NCBI RefSeq assembly: GCF_014837165.1
Contig: NZ_JACSPM010000002.1
Coordinates: 186,001-250,000, forward strand
Length of the DNA: 64,000 bases
Direction: 5' to 3'
Source: Microbacterium gallinarum
GTDB taxonomy: Bacteria; Actinomycetota; Actinomycetes; Actinomycetales; Microbacteriaceae
In this document: piece after piece, positions 33,179-43,117 of the stretch
Layout: each line of letters begins with the position of its first letter
Position numbering within the stretch: the first letter of the stretch is position 1
The notes under the pieces: generated by a model
Seen by the model: the letters and a program-made list of their open reading frames with translations, nothing else
Database searches by the model: none
Told to the model about the DNA's origin: nothing
Position numbers and translations under genes: made by a program

Positions 33179-33849
33179 GCTGGGTGCTCGACAACCTCGA
33201 CCTCATCTGGGGCCTGTCGCTCGACCACCTGCGGCAGAGCCTGATCGCGATCGTGCTCGGATTCGTCATCTCGGTGCCGATCGGCTGGGCGGCGTTCCGC
33301 TACACCGCGGTGCGGGGCCCCACACTCGCCACCGTCGGCCTGCTCTACACGATCCCGTCGCTCGGGCTCTTCGCCGTCCTCGCGGCCGTGTTCGGCATCC
33401 CGCTCCTCTCCGAGGCCAACCTCGTCGTCGCGCTCACGATCTACGCGGTCGCCATCATGACGCGCTCGGTCACCGACGGACTGGCGTCGGTCGACCCGGT
33501 CACGCGTGAAGCGGCCGTCGCCGTCGGGTTCGGCGCATGGCGGCGCTTCTGGACGGTCGACTTCCCGCTCGCCGGTCCCGTGCTGCTGGCAGGGCTCAGG
33601 GTCACGGCCTCCTCGACCATCTCGCTGGCCACCGTCGGCATCCTCATCGGCGTGCAGAACCTCGGCTACCTGTTCACGAATGGGTCGCAGCGCCGCATCA
33701 TCCCCGAGGTGCTCGCCGGTGTCGTGGCCGTGGTCGTCATCGCGGTGGTCATCGACCTGCTTCTCGTCGTCGCGGGCAGGTTGCTCATGCCCTGGAATCG
33801 GCGCAGGCCGACCCGCGCCGAGCGCGCTCTGCAGGCGGTGACGGCGTGA
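33175..33849 (+). CDS. Osmoprotectant ABC transporter permease 1 (ProW/OpuBB type)
   Basis: The 224-residue permease starts at a GTG that overlaps the ATPase stop by 4 bp. It has about five membrane segments and the EAA loop VDPVTREAAVAVGFGAWRRF that contacts the ATPase. LYTIPSLGLFAVLAAVFGIP is the usual family core. It probably forms a heterodimer with the permease encoded next. Confidence 0.92.
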   Translation: MSWVLDNLDLIWGLSLDHLRQSLIAIVLGFVISVPIGWAAFRYTAVRGPTLATVGLLYTIPSLGLFAVLAAVFGIPLLSEANLVVALTIYAVAIMTRSVTDGLASVDPVTREAAVAVGFGAWRRFWTVDFPLAGPVLLAGLRVTASSTISLATVGILIGVQNLGYLFTNGSQRRIIPEVLAGVVAVVVIAVVIDLLLVVAGRLLMPWNRRRPTRAERALQAVTA

Positions 33850-34577
33850 ACTACTTCCTCGAGGCCTTCGCCTGGATCTTCTCGCCCGCCGAGTGGCCGA
33901 ACGGACTGCCGCTGCCGACCGCGATCATGCAGCACCTCCTCTTCACCTTCGGGTCGGTGCTCATCGCAGCCCTCATCGCGATCCCCGCCGGATGGATCAT
34001 CGGCCACACCGGCCGCGGCCGGGAAGTCGCGGTGTTCCTGTCCGGCGCCGCGCGCGCACTGCCCTCGCTCGGCCTGATCGTGCTGCTCTACCTCGTCCTC
34101 GGGGTCTCGCTCAAGACGGAGGCGGCTGTCACCGCATTCGTTCTCCTCGCCATCCCCTCCATCCTCGCCGGCGCGTATGCGGGCTTCGAGGCGATCGACC
34201 GCACGGTGATCGACGCCGGACGCGCGATGGGCATGACACCCTGGCAGATCCTCTGGAAGATCGAGGTGCCGCTCGGGCTGCCGCTTCTCATCGGGGGCCT
34301 CCGCACCGCCACGCTCCAGGTCGTCGCGACCGTGACGATCGCCGCGTACGTGGGCCTCGGCGGCCTCGGCTACTACATCATCCAGGGCATCCCGCTGCGG
34401 GACTTCCCGCAGATCCTCGGCGCCTCGATCGTCGTCATCGTCCTCGCGCTGGCGCTCGACGGCGTCTTCGCCGTGGCGCAGCGCCTCGTCGTGCCGCGCG
34501 GCGTCGCCGCACGGCTTCAGTCCCCTCAGCAATCCCCCGGGATGCGCACGCGAACCGTCGCGAGCACGCCCGCCTGA
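33846..34577 (+). CDS. Osmoprotectant ABC transporter permease 2
   Basis: From the GTG at 33846, overlapping the previous stop by GTGA, the product has 243 residues. ALPSLGLIVLLYLVLGVSLK is the family core, and the EAA loop reads VIDAGRAMGMTPWQILWKIE. GLGGLGYYIIQGIPLRDFPQ follows. Two different permeases in one operon is standard for OpuB/OpuC-type importers. Confidence 0.92.
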   Translation: MNYFLEAFAWIFSPAEWPNGLPLPTAIMQHLLFTFGSVLIAALIAIPAGWIIGHTGRGREVAVFLSGAARALPSLGLIVLLYLVLGVSLKTEAAVTAFVLLAIPSILAGAYAGFEAIDRTVIDAGRAMGMTPWQILWKIEVPLGLPLLIGGLRTATLQVVATVTIAAYVGLGGLGYYIIQGIPLRDFPQILGASIVVIVLALALDGVFAVAQRLVVPRGVAARLQSPQQSPGMRTRTVASTPA

Positions 34578-34601
34578 CCCCACCACAACCGGAGGTTCCA
34601 C

Positions 34602-35516
34602 ATGTCCACAGCACGCACCCGCCTCGCCGTCGCCCTCAGCGCGACGGCGATCGCCGCCCTCGCGCTGGCCGGCTGCGCCTCGAGCGATCCCCTCACGGGC
34701 GACGACGGTGCCACCGACGAGCCAGGCACGTCCGGCCCGATCGTCATCGGCTCGCAGGCGTACTACTCGAACGAGATCATCGCCGAGATCTACGCGCAGG
34801 CGCTCGAGGGCGCGGGCTTCGAGGTCGAGCGCAACTTCAACATCGGGCAGCGCGACGCCTACATGCCCTCGATCGAGGACGGATCGATCGACCTGTTCCC
34901 CGAGTACACGGGCAATCTGCTGCAGTTCTTCGAGCCCGACACGACGGCCACGACGTCGGACGACGTCTACGCCGCGCTGCAGGAGGCGCTGCCCGAGGGC
35001 ATCACCGTGCTCGATCAGTCCACGGCCACCGACCAGGACTCGTACAACGTGACCGCGGCATTCGCCGAGGAGAACGACCTCGTCTCGATCGCCGACCTGG
35101 CCGGCATCGTGGGCCTCGTGCTCGGCGGCGCTCCCGAGCTCGAGGAGCGTCCTTACGGCCCGTCCGGTCTCGAGGAGGTCTACGGCGTGACCGTCGCGTT
35201 CCAGGCGACCGGCGACACCACCGTCGACGAGCTCGTCGCCGGCAACATCCAGGTCGCGAACGTCTACAGCGCCGACCCGCTCATCGAGACGCAGGACCTC
35301 GTCACGCTGGAAGACCCCGAGGGCCTCTTCCTCGCGTCGAACGTCGTCCCCGTCGTGAGCGCCGACCTCGCCGACGAGATCGCCGACGTCATCAACGCCG
35401 TCAGCGCCGCTCTCACCCCCGAGGGACTGGTGGCGCTCAACGTCCAGTCGACGGTCGACCAGATGTCGTCCGACGACATCGCGGCGGCCTGGCTCGCCGA
35501 GAACGGGCTCGACTGA
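34602..35516 (+). CDS. Osmoprotectant-binding lipoprotein (OpuAC type)
   Basis: The 304-residue protein has a lipoprotein signal with lipobox LALAGCASS (Cys ~27) and then an acidic linker. The substrate-binding domain starts PIVIGSQAYYSNEIIAEIYA and includes DGSIDLFPEYTGNLLQFFEP, typical of glycine betaine/choline-binding OpuAC proteins, and ends with QSTVDQMSSDDIAAAWLAEN. Gene order ATPase-permease-permease-SBP is complete, and a hairpin terminator follows. The precise ligand cannot be told without the aromatic-cage residues being modelled. Confidence 0.93.
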   Translation: MSTARTRLAVALSATAIAALALAGCASSDPLTGDDGATDEPGTSGPIVIGSQAYYSNEIIAEIYAQALEGAGFEVERNFNIGQRDAYMPSIEDGSIDLFPEYTGNLLQFFEPDTTATTSDDVYAALQEALPEGITVLDQSTATDQDSYNVTAAFAEENDLVSIADLAGIVGLVLGGAPELEERPYGPSGLEEVYGVTVAFQATGDTTVDELVAGNIQVANVYSADPLIETQDLVTLEDPEGLFLASNVVPVVSADLADEIADVINAVSAALTPEGLVALNVQSTVDQMSSDDIAAAWLAENGLD

Positions 35517-35523
35517 CCTGACT

Positions 35524-35563
35524 CGCGGAAGGGCCGGGCGGGACATCGCCCGGTCCTTTCGCG
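35524..35563 (+). terminator. Terminator of the osmoprotectant operon
   Basis: CGCGGAAGGGCCGGGCG (35524-35540) pairs with CGCCCGGTCCTTTCGCG (35547-35563) over 17 positions with two G-U pairs and a 6-nt loop. It lies just after the binding-protein stop. Confidence 0.8.
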
Positions 35564-35618
35564 TGCCGCCACGTACCGCCAGGTGCCGCCGGGCCCGCCC
35601 ATCCGGGCAGGGGACGGA

Positions 35619-36029
35619 TCAGCTCGCGGTCGCGTCGCGGCGCGACCGCGAGCGCGCGACGAGCGCGGCGATCAGCCGCCAGCCGACGAGGAAAAGGCAC
35701 AGCGTCAGGGTGGCGACCACGATGAACGCGACCGCGGTCCCCTGGCCGGAGGCCGAGCGCAGCAGCATCCCTCCGACGACCGTCGCCGCCCAGACGCCGA
35801 GGCCGGTACGAACCGGGGCCGCCGGGGCGCGCCACGCCCGCGTGATGAGCCAGCCGGCCACCAGCCCGACGAGGAACGGCCACGCGGTCATGCCGAGGCC
35901 GACCAGCCAGTCCTCGCCGTGGCTCGCGCGCCCGATGGCGGCGAACGCCAGCACGAGCATCACGTCGAGCGCGAACGAGCCGGCGACGAGGCGCCCCGCG
36001 GGCCGCGGCATCCGCTCCTCGGTCATCAC
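35619..36029 (-). CDS. DUF3054 membrane protein
   Basis: The 136-residue protein has four hydrophobic helices: [40 protein letters not shown] within a helical hairpin, and [20 protein letters not shown]. The [18 protein letters not shown] opening is the DUF3054 signature. Function unknown. Its start (GTG at 36029 or ATG at 36026) overlaps the upstream TrhO stop, so the two are coupled. Confidence 0.85.
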   Translation of the reverse strand: MMTEERMPRPAGRLVAGSFALDVMLVLAFAAIGRASHGEDWLVGLGMTAWPFLVGLVAGWLITRAWRAPAAPVRTGLGVWAATVVGGMLLRSASGQGTAVAFIVVATLTLCLFLVGWRLIAALVARSRSRRDATAS

Positions 36030-36778
36030 GACGCCAGCGCGGTCGTCCGCGGGCGCAGATCGGCTGTGAGCGCCTCACGCTCGTCGAAGACGAAGCACTC
36101 GCCGTTCCAGTGGGCGCCGCCCACGTTCTCGAAGTAGCCGAGGATGCCGCCCTCGAGCTGCAGCGCGTCGACGCCGTTCTCGCGCAGGTGGATCGCCGCC
36201 TTCTCGCAGCGGATCCCGCCGGTGCAGAAGCTGACGACCGTCTTGCCTGCAAGGTCGTCACGGTGCGCGGCGGCGGCTCCCGGGAACTCGGTGAAGCGCT
36301 CGATGCGCCAGTCGACGGCACCGGCGAACGTGCCGTAGTCGACCTCGAAGGCGTTGCGCGTGTCGAGGAGCACCACCTCGCGGCCGGTGTCGTCGTGCCC
36401 CTGATCGAGCCAGCGGCGCAGACTGTGGGGGGCGACCGACGGCGCGCGGCCCGACTCGGGCCGGATGGCCGGGTGGTCCATGCGGATGATCTCGCGCTTG
36501 AGCTTGACGAGCATGCGCCGGAACGGCTGGGCATCCGACCAGCTCTCCTTGGTCGTCAGCGCCGCGAAGCGCGGGTCGGCGCGCAGGTCGTCGACGAAGC
36601 CGCGGACGGCGTCGCGGTCGCCCGCGAGGAAGAGGTTGATGCCCTCCTCGGCGAGCAGGATCGTGCCCTTGAGGCCGGCCGACTGAGCGCGGGCGCGGAG
36701 CGTCGGGCGGAGCGCCTCGCGGTCGTCGATCCGCGTGAACAGATACGCCGAGATGTTCAGGACGGATGCCACGGCCAC
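36026..36778 (-). CDS. tRNA uridine(34) hydroxylase / rhodanese-related protein (TrhO-like)
   Basis: The roughly 250-residue protein has an N-terminal ferredoxin-like part ([40 protein letters not shown]) and a rhodanese domain with the active loop [34 protein letters not shown] then follows, as in TrhO/YceA enzymes that make 5-hydroxyuridine at the tRNA wobble position with oxygen. Start is a GTG at 36778 or 36772; both have weak ribosome sites. The stop overlaps the DUF3054 start. Confidence 0.88.
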   Translation of the reverse strand: MAVASVLNISAYLFTRIDDREALRPTLRARAQSAGLKGTILLAEEGINLFLAGDRDAVRGFVDDLRADPRFAALTTKESWSDAQPFRRMLVKLKREIIRMDHPAIRPESGRAPSVAPHSLRRWLDQGHDDTGREVVLLDTRNAFEVDYGTFAGAVDWRIERFTEFPGAAAAHRDDLAGKTVVSFCTGGIRCEKAAIHLRENGVDALQLEGGILGYFENVGGAHWNGECFVFDEREALTADLRPRTTALAS

Positions 36779-36929
36779 AAGCCTACGTTCCGCCCGGCGC
36801 TGCACGATCCCGGCGGCCGCGTGGTGCGCGGGTAGACTCGCCCCGCCGCGCTCGCGGCCCTTCCCGACCGGTCCTGCCCGGTTCCGCGCGCAACGGAGAG
36901 CGCCCGACCCCGACTCCCGGAGCCCAGCC

Positions 36930-38441
36930 ATGTCCGCTGCATCTGTCACCCGCCCCGACAGCCCGTCCCGCTACCGCATCGAGCCGACGGTGCTGCAGGC
37001 CCTGCGCAGTCCGCGCATCCTCACGCGTGAGCTGCTCGCGGGCCTCGTCGTCGCGATCGCGCTCATCCCCGAGGCGATCGCCTTCTCCGTCGTCGCGGGG
37101 GTCGATCCTCGCGTCGGCCTGTTCTCGTCCTTCGTGCTCGCCGTCGTCATCGCGTTCACGGGCGGCCGACCCGCGATGATCACGGCGGCCGCGGGGGCCG
37201 TGGCCCTCGTGATCGCGCCGGTTTCGCGCGAGTACGGCATGGACTACTTCATCGCGACCGTCATCCTCGCGGGCATCCTGCAGATCGTCCTCGCCGTGCT
37301 CGGCGTCGCGAGGCTCATGCGCTTCATCCCCCGCAGCGTCATGGTCGGCTTCGTCAACGCGCTCGCGATCCTCATCTTCGTGTCGCAGCTGCCGCAGCTC
37401 ATCGACGTGCCGTGGGCGGTCTATGTGCTCGTCGCGGTCGGGCTCGGCATCCTCGTCCTCTGGCCGCGCATAACCCGCGCCGTGCCCGCCCCGCTCGTGA
37501 CGGTGGTGCTGCTGACCGCCGCGGTCGTGGCGTTCGGCATCTCCGTGCCCGACGTGGGCGATCAGGGCGAGCTGCCGCGCAGCCTGCCGGAGCTGCTGAT
37601 CCCCAACGTGCCCCTGACGTGGGAGACGCTGCAGATCATCGCGCCGTACGCGCTCGCGGTCGCCCTCGTCGGCCTGCTCGAGTCGCTGATGACGGCGAAG
37701 CTCGTGGACGACATCACCGACACGCACTCTCGCAAGACCCGCGAGGCGTGGGGGCTCGGCGTGGCGAATTTGGCCTCCGCGTTCTTCGGCGGCACCGGGG
37801 GCTGCGCGATGATCGGCCAGACCATGATCGGGGTGAAGGCGTCGGGCGCCCGCACCCGCATCTCGACCTTCATGGCCGGCGTCTTCGTACTCGTCCTGGT
37901 GGTCGCGCTCGGCGACATCGTCGCGATCATCCCGATGGCCGCCCTCGTGGCCGTGATGATCGCCGTCTCGGTCGCGACGTTCGACTGGCACAGCATCCGC
38001 CCCTCCACACTGAAGCGGATGCCGCTGAGCGAGACGCTCGTGATGGTCGTGACCGTCGCGCTCACGGTGTGGACGCACAACCTCGCGGTCGGTGTCATCG
38101 CCGGTGTGCTCGCGGCGATGGTGCTCTTCGCGCGGCGCGTGGCCCACTTCACGACGGTCACCCGCACCGTCGACGGCGACGTCGCCCGCTACCGGGTCGA
38201 CGGCGAGCTCTTCTTCGCGTCGAGCAACGACCTGACGACGCAGTTCGAGTATGCGTCCGATCCGGCGGAGGTGGTCATCGACATGACCCGTTCGCATGTG
38301 TGGGATGCCTCGACCGTCGCCGCCCTGGACGCGATCGTCACGAAGTACGAGCAGCGCGGCACCACGGTCGAGCTGGTCGGCATGAACGAGGCGACCACCG
38401 CCTTCCACCGCCGGCTGAGCGGTGGCCTGGCGGGCAGCTGA
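36930..38441 (+). CDS. SulP family anion transporter with C-terminal STAS domain
   Basis: The 503-residue protein has about 11 membrane segments beginning [20 protein letters not shown], with [16 protein letters not shown] and [20 protein letters not shown] in the transport core, and a STAS domain at the end ([40 protein letters not shown]). SulP proteins carry sulfate, bicarbonate or other anions across the membrane. The substrate is not visible. The ATG at 36930 has CCCGGAG 7 nt upstream. Confidence 0.93.
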   Translation: MSAASVTRPDSPSRYRIEPTVLQALRSPRILTRELLAGLVVAIALIPEAIAFSVVAGVDPRVGLFSSFVLAVVIAFTGGRPAMITAAAGAVALVIAPVSREYGMDYFIATVILAGILQIVLAVLGVARLMRFIPRSVMVGFVNALAILIFVSQLPQLIDVPWAVYVLVAVGLGILVLWPRITRAVPAPLVTVVLLTAAVVAFGISVPDVGDQGELPRSLPELLIPNVPLTWETLQIIAPYALAVALVGLLESLMTAKLVDDITDTHSRKTREAWGLGVANLASAFFGGTGGCAMIGQTMIGVKASGARTRISTFMAGVFVLVLVVALGDIVAIIPMAALVAVMIAVSVATFDWHSIRPSTLKRMPLSETLVMVVTVALTVWTHNLAVGVIAGVLAAMVLFARRVAHFTTVTRTVDGDVARYRVDGELFFASSNDLTTQFEYASDPAEVVIDMTRSHVWDASTVAALDAIVTKYEQRGTTVELVGMNEATTAFHRRLSGGLAGS

Positions 38442-38508
38442 GCGGCGGCCCCGCCGACTGAGCCGGGGCGGGCCGGAGTGGGCCGGGCCGACGAACGCCG
38501 GCGCGGCC

Positions 38509-39102
38509 TCACCCCTCCGCATCGGGAAGCAGCGCGGGGCATTCGCCACCGGGGTCGGTCGCGACCTCGAAGTGCCAGCGCTCGTTGGCGTAGATCTGGC
38601 ACAGCCCCCACTCGGCGCCGCGCTCGATGAGCCAGAACTGGGCATCGAGCGGGCCCACATCGACGGCGTGGCCGGTCACGTGGTGCGAGCGGTCGGGGGT
38701 GGCGACGAACTGCCGCGCGATCTCCTCGCTGCCGTACGTCGTGATGGCGTCGCCGAGCAGCCACTGCTGGTACTCCCGGCTCCGCCATCCGCCGGTGATC
38801 TCGAACGCGACGGCGTCCGCGGCCGCGGCGGCGGCGGCCCCGCGCACCGCGTCGCGCAGGGCGGGGTCGAGGTGGGCGATCGCGGGCAGCGAGTCGTCGT
38901 CGATCGCGGCGGGGGCCGCGAGCTCGCCCGCGGCCGCGCTCGGCACGAAGGGCGCGGACAGCGCCTGCGCGGGGCTCCACAGGTAGGCCGCGGTCGCGGC
39001 AGCCGCAGCGAGCAGCACGGCCGCGACCGCGCCGATCGCGACGAAGGACGCGTGCCCACGACGAGCAGGCGGACGCACAGGGGATGCGGTGGGGAGTGAC
39101 AT
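38509..39102 (-). CDS. D-alanyl-D-alanine carboxypeptidase, VanY-like (M15B)
   Basis: The 197-residue protein has a Tat-less N-terminal anchor (ASFVAIGAVAAVLLAAAAAT), a linker, and the M15 peptidase: GWRSREYQQWL, SHHVTGHAVDVGP (zinc His and Asp) and ERWHFEV (catalytic and zinc residues). This trims D-Ala from peptidoglycan stems outside the membrane. It is divergent from the response regulator at 39190, with only 87 bp between starts. The VanR/VanS-like pair beside it is the natural regulator. Confidence 0.88.
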   Translation of the reverse strand: MSLPTASPVRPPARRGHASFVAIGAVAAVLLAAAAATAAYLWSPAQALSAPFVPSAAAGELAAPAAIDDDSLPAIAHLDPALRDAVRGAAAAAAADAVAFEITGGWRSREYQQWLLGDAITTYGSEEIARQFVATPDRSHHVTGHAVDVGPLDAQFWLIERGAEWGLCQIYANERWHFEVATDPGGECPALLPDAEG

Positions 39103-39189
39103 GCGACCATCCCACGCGGGCGCGCGTTGCGACGGCGTACGCGGATTCGCATACACCCGCGATACATGGGGCGACCTAGGCTGGTCGCC

Positions 39190-39853
<664 letters not shown>

Positions 39854-39867
<14 letters not shown>

Positions 39868-41029
39868 GGCATCCGCTCCCCGCACGGGGCGTCCGCACGG
39901 GCTGTCGGTGCGGGTGAAGCTCACGCTGAGCTACGCCGGCTTCCTGATCGTCGCGGGTGCGGCGCTGTTCGCCGTCGGCTTCCTGCTGCTACGCTTCGTG
40001 CCCGAGGGCAACGTCTACGTGGTGGGCGGCGGCTGGGCGCCGAATCGCACCAATCTCCTCGAAGTGTTCGTGCGCTACGCGTGGTGGGCCCTCGCCGGGC
40101 TCGCCGCGTTCGGTCTCGTGGGCGGCTGGCTGCTCGCGGGACGCATGCTGAAGCCGCTCGATCGCATCACCGACGCCGCCCGCCGCGCTCGCGACGGGTC
40201 GCTCGACCACCGCATCGACCTGCCCGGCGCCCGTGACGAGCTGACCGAGCTCGCCGACGCCTTCGACGCGATGCTCGCGCGCGTGCAGCAGACGCTCGAC
40301 GAGGAGCGCCGCTTCGCGGCCAACGCCTCGCACGAGCTGCGCACGCCGCACGCGATCATCCGCACGATCGTTGAGGTCGCGGAGGCCGACCCCGACGGCC
40401 GCGATGTCGACGAGGTGCTCCGGCGCATCGGCGACACCAACGACCGCGCGATCGCGACGACCGAGGCCCTGCTCGCGCTGGCGCGCGCCGGACGCGGCGG
40501 AAGCTGGAAGCGCGAACCGGTGGACCTCGCGTCGATCGTCGCCGGGGCTGTAGAGGACGAGACGGCGGATGCCGCGGCCGCCGACATCCGCATCGACACG
40601 TCACTCACGCCGGCCACCGCGCTGGGCGACCGCACTCTGCTCGCGCGGCTGGCCGCGAACCTCGTGCACAACGCGGTCGTGCACAACGAGTCGGGAGGCT
40701 GGGTGTCGGTGACGACGGGGGGCACCGCGCGGTCGGCCGAGCTGGTCGTCGCCAACACCGGGCCGGTCCTCGACCCCGCCGCCGCCGGCGCACTCGTCGA
40801 GCCGTTCGTCCGCGGCGCCGGACGCACGCGCGGCGCCGAGACGGAGCGCGGCCCCGGCCTCGGACTCGCGATCGTCGCGGCCGTGGTGCGCGCCCACGAC
40901 GGGGTGCTCGACATCACCGCCCGTCCCGGCGGCGGACTGCACGTGCGCGTGGGACTCCCGCGCCCCCGTGGGGCCGGGACTGAATCGACCGTCACGGCCT
41001 GGACCGCCGCATCCGATCCGCTCTCCTGA
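39854..41029 (+). CDS. Sensor histidine kinase, VanS-like
   Basis: The 391-residue protein has two membrane helices (LSYAGFLIVAGAALFAVGFL; WWALAGLAAFGLVGGWLLAG), a HAMP linker ending DEERRFAANASHELRTPHAI (H-box), and an ATPase domain with N-box NLVHNAVVHN, then GPGLGLAIVAAVVRAHDGV. The extracellular loop is short (~35 residues). The last 38 nt overlap the 3' end of the convergent VanZ-like gene. Likely senses envelope stress or a cell-wall ligand. Confidence 0.93.
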
Positions 41030-41465
41030 GGCTGCGCACCGCGCCGCCGATCAGCCGCACGACAGTCACCACGGCGACGCCGATCGCCGCGCCGACCGTG
41101 TTCCACAGCACGTCGGCGGGGTCGGGCACGCGACCCGGGATCGACCCCTGGACGTGCTCGACGCACGCCGACACTGCCGAGCAGGTGAGGATCGCGAGCG
41201 GCCACCACCGGCGCCCGAGGAGCAGCGCGACGGTGGCTCCGAGCGGCACGAACATGACCGTGTTGAGCACGCGCTCGGCATCGCCGAACGGGAGCCAGGC
41301 GAGCAGCGGTGCGGACGCCGCATCCACCGCGGTCAGAAACGCTCCGCGCGCCGGCGCCACCAGCGAACGCGGGGCCAGCGTGAGGATGCCGACGGCTGTG
41401 ACGGCGAGCGCCGCCGCGATCGTTCGCGCCGAGCGGGGGCGCGCGGCCGGAGAATCGTTCGACAC
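40992..41465 (-). CDS. VanZ family membrane protein
   Basis: From a GTG at 41465 the product has 157 residues with three or four helices: IAAALAVTAVGILTLAPRSL, NTVMFVPLGATVALLLGRRW, ILTCSAVSACVEHVQGSIPG and VLWNTVGAAIGVAVVTVVRL. NTVMFVPLG and DVLWNTVG are VanZ-domain signatures. VanZ is a teicoplanin-resistance accessory, but the domain is widespread with other roles. It overlaps the kinase 3' end by 38 bp on the opposite strand. Confidence 0.82.
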   Translation of the reverse strand: MSNDSPAARPRSARTIAAALAVTAVGILTLAPRSLVAPARGAFLTAVDAASAPLLAWLPFGDAERVLNTVMFVPLGATVALLLGRRWWPLAILTCSAVSACVEHVQGSIPGRVPDPADVLWNTVGAAIGVAVVTVVRLIGGAVRSLRRADRMRRSRP

Positions 41466-41554
41466 GGTTCCTGCTTCCCGCCGGCTCTCGTGCCGACAGG
41501 GCCAGTCCAGTGGAACGCGTGTTGCGGGAGCGTATGCTCCGCGCACCCTGCGAG

Positions 41555-42115
41555 TCAGCGCAGGAACATCGCGGGGTCGAACTCCTCGATCGGGATGACG
41601 CGCACCCGTGGCAGCGGCGCGTCGAAGACCTGGGCGTCGTACTCGAGGTCGAACTTCTCGATGCCGGGGAGCGTCGCGAATCCGGCGTTGCGGAACTCGG
41701 TGAACGCGAGCACTCCGACCCGCCGCTCGCCGTCCACCAGCGCGGCGACGTCGTCGAGGAAGTCGCCGTCGTGGCTCACCAGCATGACGTCGTCGGCGCG
41801 GTCGACGATCGCCCGCAGCGTGCGCTGCACCGCGATGTCGACGACCTTCTCGTCGGGTGCGCCTGACAGCGGCACGACCTGATAGTCCATCGCTTTCAGG
41901 GCCTGCACGAACGCCATCGGGATGCCGGTCGTGGCATTGAGGAAGAACAGTCCGCGGGCCGGCTGGCGCCAGGTGCGCGACGCGAACGACATGAGCCGGT
42001 CCCATCGGGGGCGCTCGTCCGGCTGCGGCCGACGCCCGAGGATCGACCCGCCGAGCGTCGCGTCGATGTTCTCGCCGTCGACCAGGATCCAGGTCGTCCG
42101 TCCGTCGTCGCCCAT
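41555..42115 (-). CDS. NYN domain (PIN-like) protein
   Basis: The 186-residue protein starts at the ATG at 42115 with TTWILVDGENIDATLGG, the first acidic motif of the NYN nuclease fold. VDIAVQRTLRAI and VMLVSHDGDFLDDVAALVDG give the second and third metal-binding aspartates. LabA/DUF88-like members cleave RNA. It is single, facing away from the Dps gene. Nuclease activity is inferred, not shown. Confidence 0.87.
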   Translation of the reverse strand: MGDDGRTTWILVDGENIDATLGGSILGRRPQPDERPRWDRLMSFASRTWRQPARGLFFLNATTGIPMAFVQALKAMDYQVVPLSGAPDEKVVDIAVQRTLRAIVDRADDVMLVSHDGDFLDDVAALVDGERRVGVLAFTEFRNAGFATLPGIEKFDLEYDAQVFDAPLPRVRVIPIEEFDPAMFLR

Positions 42116-42340
42116 CGACGCCCCCTCACCGGGCCCGAGCGGTCGGGAACCCGAGCACGATCCTACGTGCGCGGTCAGCCCACTGCATCCGCGGCCGGGT
42201 CGCGGCTCGCTTGCGCGCACACCTCCGGATCGGCGGCGGCAGCGCAGCGAGTAGCACGTCGTCCCGGGCAGTGCAATCCCCGGGCGTGCAGGAGACGGGC
42301 TGATTAGTTTCGAAGAGTCCCGACGAACAGGAGAGACATC

Positions 42341-42925
42341 GTGGCCACGACCACCGCGAAGAAGACCGCCTCGACGAAGACCGCCGCGGGAACCTCCAAG
42401 AACAAGCGGCGCACGGCCCGAGGCGGAGTCGGCGCCGAGTTGACGAGCGAGCAGAACGCGGAGCACGGGTTCACGGCATCCGAAGCCCTCAGCGAGAACC
42501 TGCAGAAGGTGCTCGTCGATCTGATCGAGCTGTCGCTCCAGGGCAAGCAGGCGCACTGGAACGTCGTCGGCCGCAACTTCCGCGACACGCACCTCCAGCT
42601 CGACGAGATCATCGAGGCCGCCCGCGACTTCGCCGACACCGTCGCCGAGCGCATGCGCTCGCTGCACGCCCTGCCCGATGGGCGCAGCGACGTCGTGGCC
42701 GAGACCACGACGCTGCCCGAGTTCCCCCAGGGCGAGATCGCGACCACCGAGGTGGTCGACCTCATGACCGAGCGACTGGATGCCGTCGCCATGACCTGTC
42801 GCGACGTCCACGACGACGTCGACGAAGAAGACCCCACCAGTGCTGACATCCTCCACGCGATCCTTGAGCGTGTGGAGCAGCTCTCGTGGATGGTGAGCGC
42901 GGAGAACCGCACGCCGAAGCGGTGA
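42341..42925 (+). CDS. dps: Dps family DNA-binding ferritin-like protein
   Basis: From the GTG at 42341 (AGGAGAG nearby) the product has 194 residues. A lysine-rich, Ala/Thr N-terminal tail (KKTASTKTAAGTSKNKRRTA) may bind DNA. The ferritin core follows: LSLQGKQAHWNVVGRNFRDT, then HLQLDEIIEAARDFADTVAE with the ferroxidase His, Asp and Glu residues, and LMTERLDAVAMTCRDV. It stores iron and protects DNA in starvation or oxidative stress. A hairpin terminator follows. Confidence 0.94.
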   Translation: MATTTAKKTASTKTAAGTSKNKRRTARGGVGAELTSEQNAEHGFTASEALSENLQKVLVDLIELSLQGKQAHWNVVGRNFRDTHLQLDEIIEAARDFADTVAERMRSLHALPDGRSDVVAETTTLPEFPQGEIATTEVVDLMTERLDAVAMTCRDVHDDVDEEDPTSADILHAILERVEQLSWMVSAENRTPKR

Positions 42926-42943
42926 CCACATCAGGCGCTCGAC

Positions 42944-42976
42944 GCTGCCCACTCTCCCATCGGGATGGTGGGCAGC
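42944..42976 (+). terminator. Hairpin terminator after dps
   Basis: GCTGCCCAC (42944-42952) pairs with GTGGGCAGC (42968-42976), with a second short CCATC/GATGG stem inside the loop and TTT soon after. It lies 19 bp after the dps stop. Confidence 0.7.
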
Positions 42977-43012
42977 GCTGTTTCCGCCGCCGTTCGCCCG
43001 CACGGCGATCGT

Positions 43013-43024
43013 GTGAGCGGTAAC
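43013..43024. promoter_or_regulatory. LacI-type operator-like site 1 upstream of the GH43 gene
   Basis: GTGAGCGGTAAC matches site 2 (43048) at 11 of 12 positions and resembles the GTGAGCGCTCAC core of LacI-family operators. It is 93 bp before the gene start. Confidence 0.5.
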
Positions 43025-43047
43025 TCAACCCTTGCCTCACCCATCTG

Positions 43048-43059
43048 GTGAGCGCTAAC
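43048..43059. promoter_or_regulatory. LacI-type operator-like site 2 upstream of the GH43 gene
   Basis: GTGAGCGCTAAC contains the AGCGCT centre usual in LacI-family sites. It is 35 bp downstream of site 1 and 58 bp before the start. No lacI-type gene is in the window. Confidence 0.55.
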
Positions 43060-43117
43060 ATCGCACGGAAACCTCTTCCCCACACGCCGCGCCGCCGCGG
43101 CGAACGAAGGATGTGCG

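Noticed and set aside
42240..42290. GC-rich inverted repeat near CCCGGG pairs upstream of dps
   Set aside because: The arms are short and common in this composition; no second copy or clear regulator supports it.
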